A stretch of DNA of 64,000 bases from [Mycobacterium] stephanolepidis (GTDB lineage Bacteria; Actinomycetota; Actinomycetes; Mycobacteriales; Mycobacteriaceae). The position numbers were made by a program, and so were the translations under genes. The stretch is taken from contig NZ_AP018165.1 of NCBI RefSeq assembly GCF_002356335.1, positions 2,170,001 through 2,234,000 of the forward strand, given 5' to 3'. Each line of letters opens with the position of its first letter. The first letter of the stretch is position 1. Below are positions 63,361-64,000 of the stretch, one piece after another. The notes under the pieces were generated by a model, which was not told where the DNA came from, searched no databases, and saw only the letters and a program-made list of their open reading frames with translations.

Positions 63361-64000
63361 TCAGTCCAGGTCAGCAGGGTCTTCGCGGTGATGCACCCCG
63401 AGCTGTTCGCACGCCGTGTTGAGCACCCGCTGTACGGCCAACGTGTCGGCGAGGGGCATCACGGTGCTCTGCGCCCTGCCATCGAGCAGGCATTCGGTTA
63501 CCTCGGCCAGCTCGTGACTGTATCCGCCGCCGACGGGCGGCTTCACTATCGGCTCAGGGGCAGATCCCTTGCGGTGCAACACTATTTCGCGAGGGTGATG
63601 GAATCGGGGGAGGATATCGATCCAGCCCTCGGTGCCGAATATGCGCGCCTGGCCGGGCGTGTGATGTAGCAGTGAACACAGCAGCGTCGCGGTGCGTCCG
63701 TCGTCATAGCGCAAGAGCAGTCCGGCCTCGGCGTCAACCCCGGTGGGGAACAACGAGCCGTGTGCCACCACCGCGGCCGGATCGCCGAGGAAGTACTGGG
63801 CCAGCGAGACCACGTAGACGCCGAGGTCCAACAACGCGCCGCCGCCCAGCGTCGGACTGAACAATCGGTCGTCGGGATCGAACGGGCGGTCCACTCCCAG
63901 ATCTGCCTGGACCTGGCGGACCTCGCCGATGGCCCCGTCGTCGACAAGCTTCTTGGCCGCGACGATCGCAGGCTGAAACCGGGTCCACATCGCCTCCATG
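63361..64000 (-). CDS. Gfo/Idh/MocA oxidoreductase, C-terminal part
   Basis: The last about 212 residues of an NAD(P)-dependent sugar or dihydrodiol-type dehydrogenase; its N-terminal Rossmann domain lies beyond the right edge. MEAMWTRFQPAIVAAKKLVDDGAIGEVRQVQADLG and GGGALLDLGVYVVSLAQYFLG are the family core; the first carries the usual W-R-F-P block. The late GGGYSHELAEVTECLLDG is the C-terminal helix. Substrate unknown. The Met at 63999 is probably internal. Confidence 0.85.
   Translation of the reverse strand, partial: MEAMWTRFQPAIVAAKKLVDDGAIGEVRQVQADLGVDRPFDPDDRLFSPTLGGGALLDLGVYVVSLAQYFLGDPAAVVAHGSLFPTGVDAEAGLLLRYDDGRTATLLCSLLHHTPGQARIFGTEGWIDILPRFHHPREIVLHRKGSAPEPIVKPPVGGGYSHELAEVTECLLDGRAQSTVMPLADTLAVQRVLNTACEQLGVHHREDPADLD

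Overview
The window is chromosomal DNA of a rapidly growing mycobacterium. The best fit is Mycobacteroides (the M. abscessus / M. chelonae group). The evidence is near-identity of ribosomal protein S1 to the mycobacterial form, a split mycobactin locus with IrtA/IrtB, orthologues of the mycobacterial metal sensors CmtR and KmtR, a perfect mycobacterial LexA box, and a TetR gene followed by two consecutive mmpS-mmpL pairs, the arrangement reported for MAB_2299c to MAB_2303 of M. abscessus. No tRNA, rRNA, CRISPR array, insertion sequence or prophage gene was seen. Genes are dense, often overlapping by 1 to 8 bp, and run in short operons.

Region 1 (1-13.1 kb) is iron acquisition: the end of salicylate synthase mbtI, a peroxiredoxin, the salicyl-AMP ligase mbtA, and divergently an MbtF-like NRPS with mbtG and mbtH. 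The exporter/reductase pair irtA-irtB converges on mbtH. IdeR-like iron boxes lie in the mbtA/mbtF gap (two) and ahead of irtA (one). The synthesis genes mbtB to mbtE are not here and must lie elsewhere. Region 2 (13.1-17.9 kb) is an ectoine/5-hydroxyectoine operon, ectABCD, translationally coupled to a ProP-type transporter. Region 3 (17.9-24 kb) holds a FUSC-family membrane protein behind a MerR-like regulator that has its own iron box, then a GntR / PCuAC copper chaperone / DyP peroxidase run and a CynX-type MFS transporter.

Region 4 (24-34 kb) has a RecQ-like helicase, an AnsP-type permease, an SRPBCC protein, a DUF222/HNH gene whose start codon sits inside a perfect SOS box, and a three-gene operon (flavin monooxygenase, alpha/beta hydrolase, acyl-CoA ligase) divergent from a TetR gene and a D-aminoacylase-like amidohydrolase. 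Region 5 (36-40.7 kb) is a metal-homeostasis block: CmtR with a CDF-like transporter under a 38-bp near-perfect palindrome, then a methyltransferase, KmtR and a second CDF exporter under a second palindrome, followed by an APC permease and YnfA.

Region 6 (40.8-50.7 kb) is a series of small metabolic genes with local regulators: LEH-like, F420/PPOX-like, metallo-beta-lactamase fold, TetR/PhyH, polysaccharide deacetylase, DUF2127, MarR/FAD monooxygenase, an EthA-like Baeyer-Villiger monooxygenase and a PrsW-type protease. Region 7 (50.7-53.7 kb) is core: rpsA with a strong terminator, and a CoaE-GrpB fusion. Region 8 (53.7-62.3 kb) is the TetR / MmpS-MmpL / MmpS-MmpL efflux locus. Both mmpS genes appear to start at an ATT codon. 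The window ends with two secreted proteins and the C-terminal part of a Gfo/Idh/MocA oxidoreductase.
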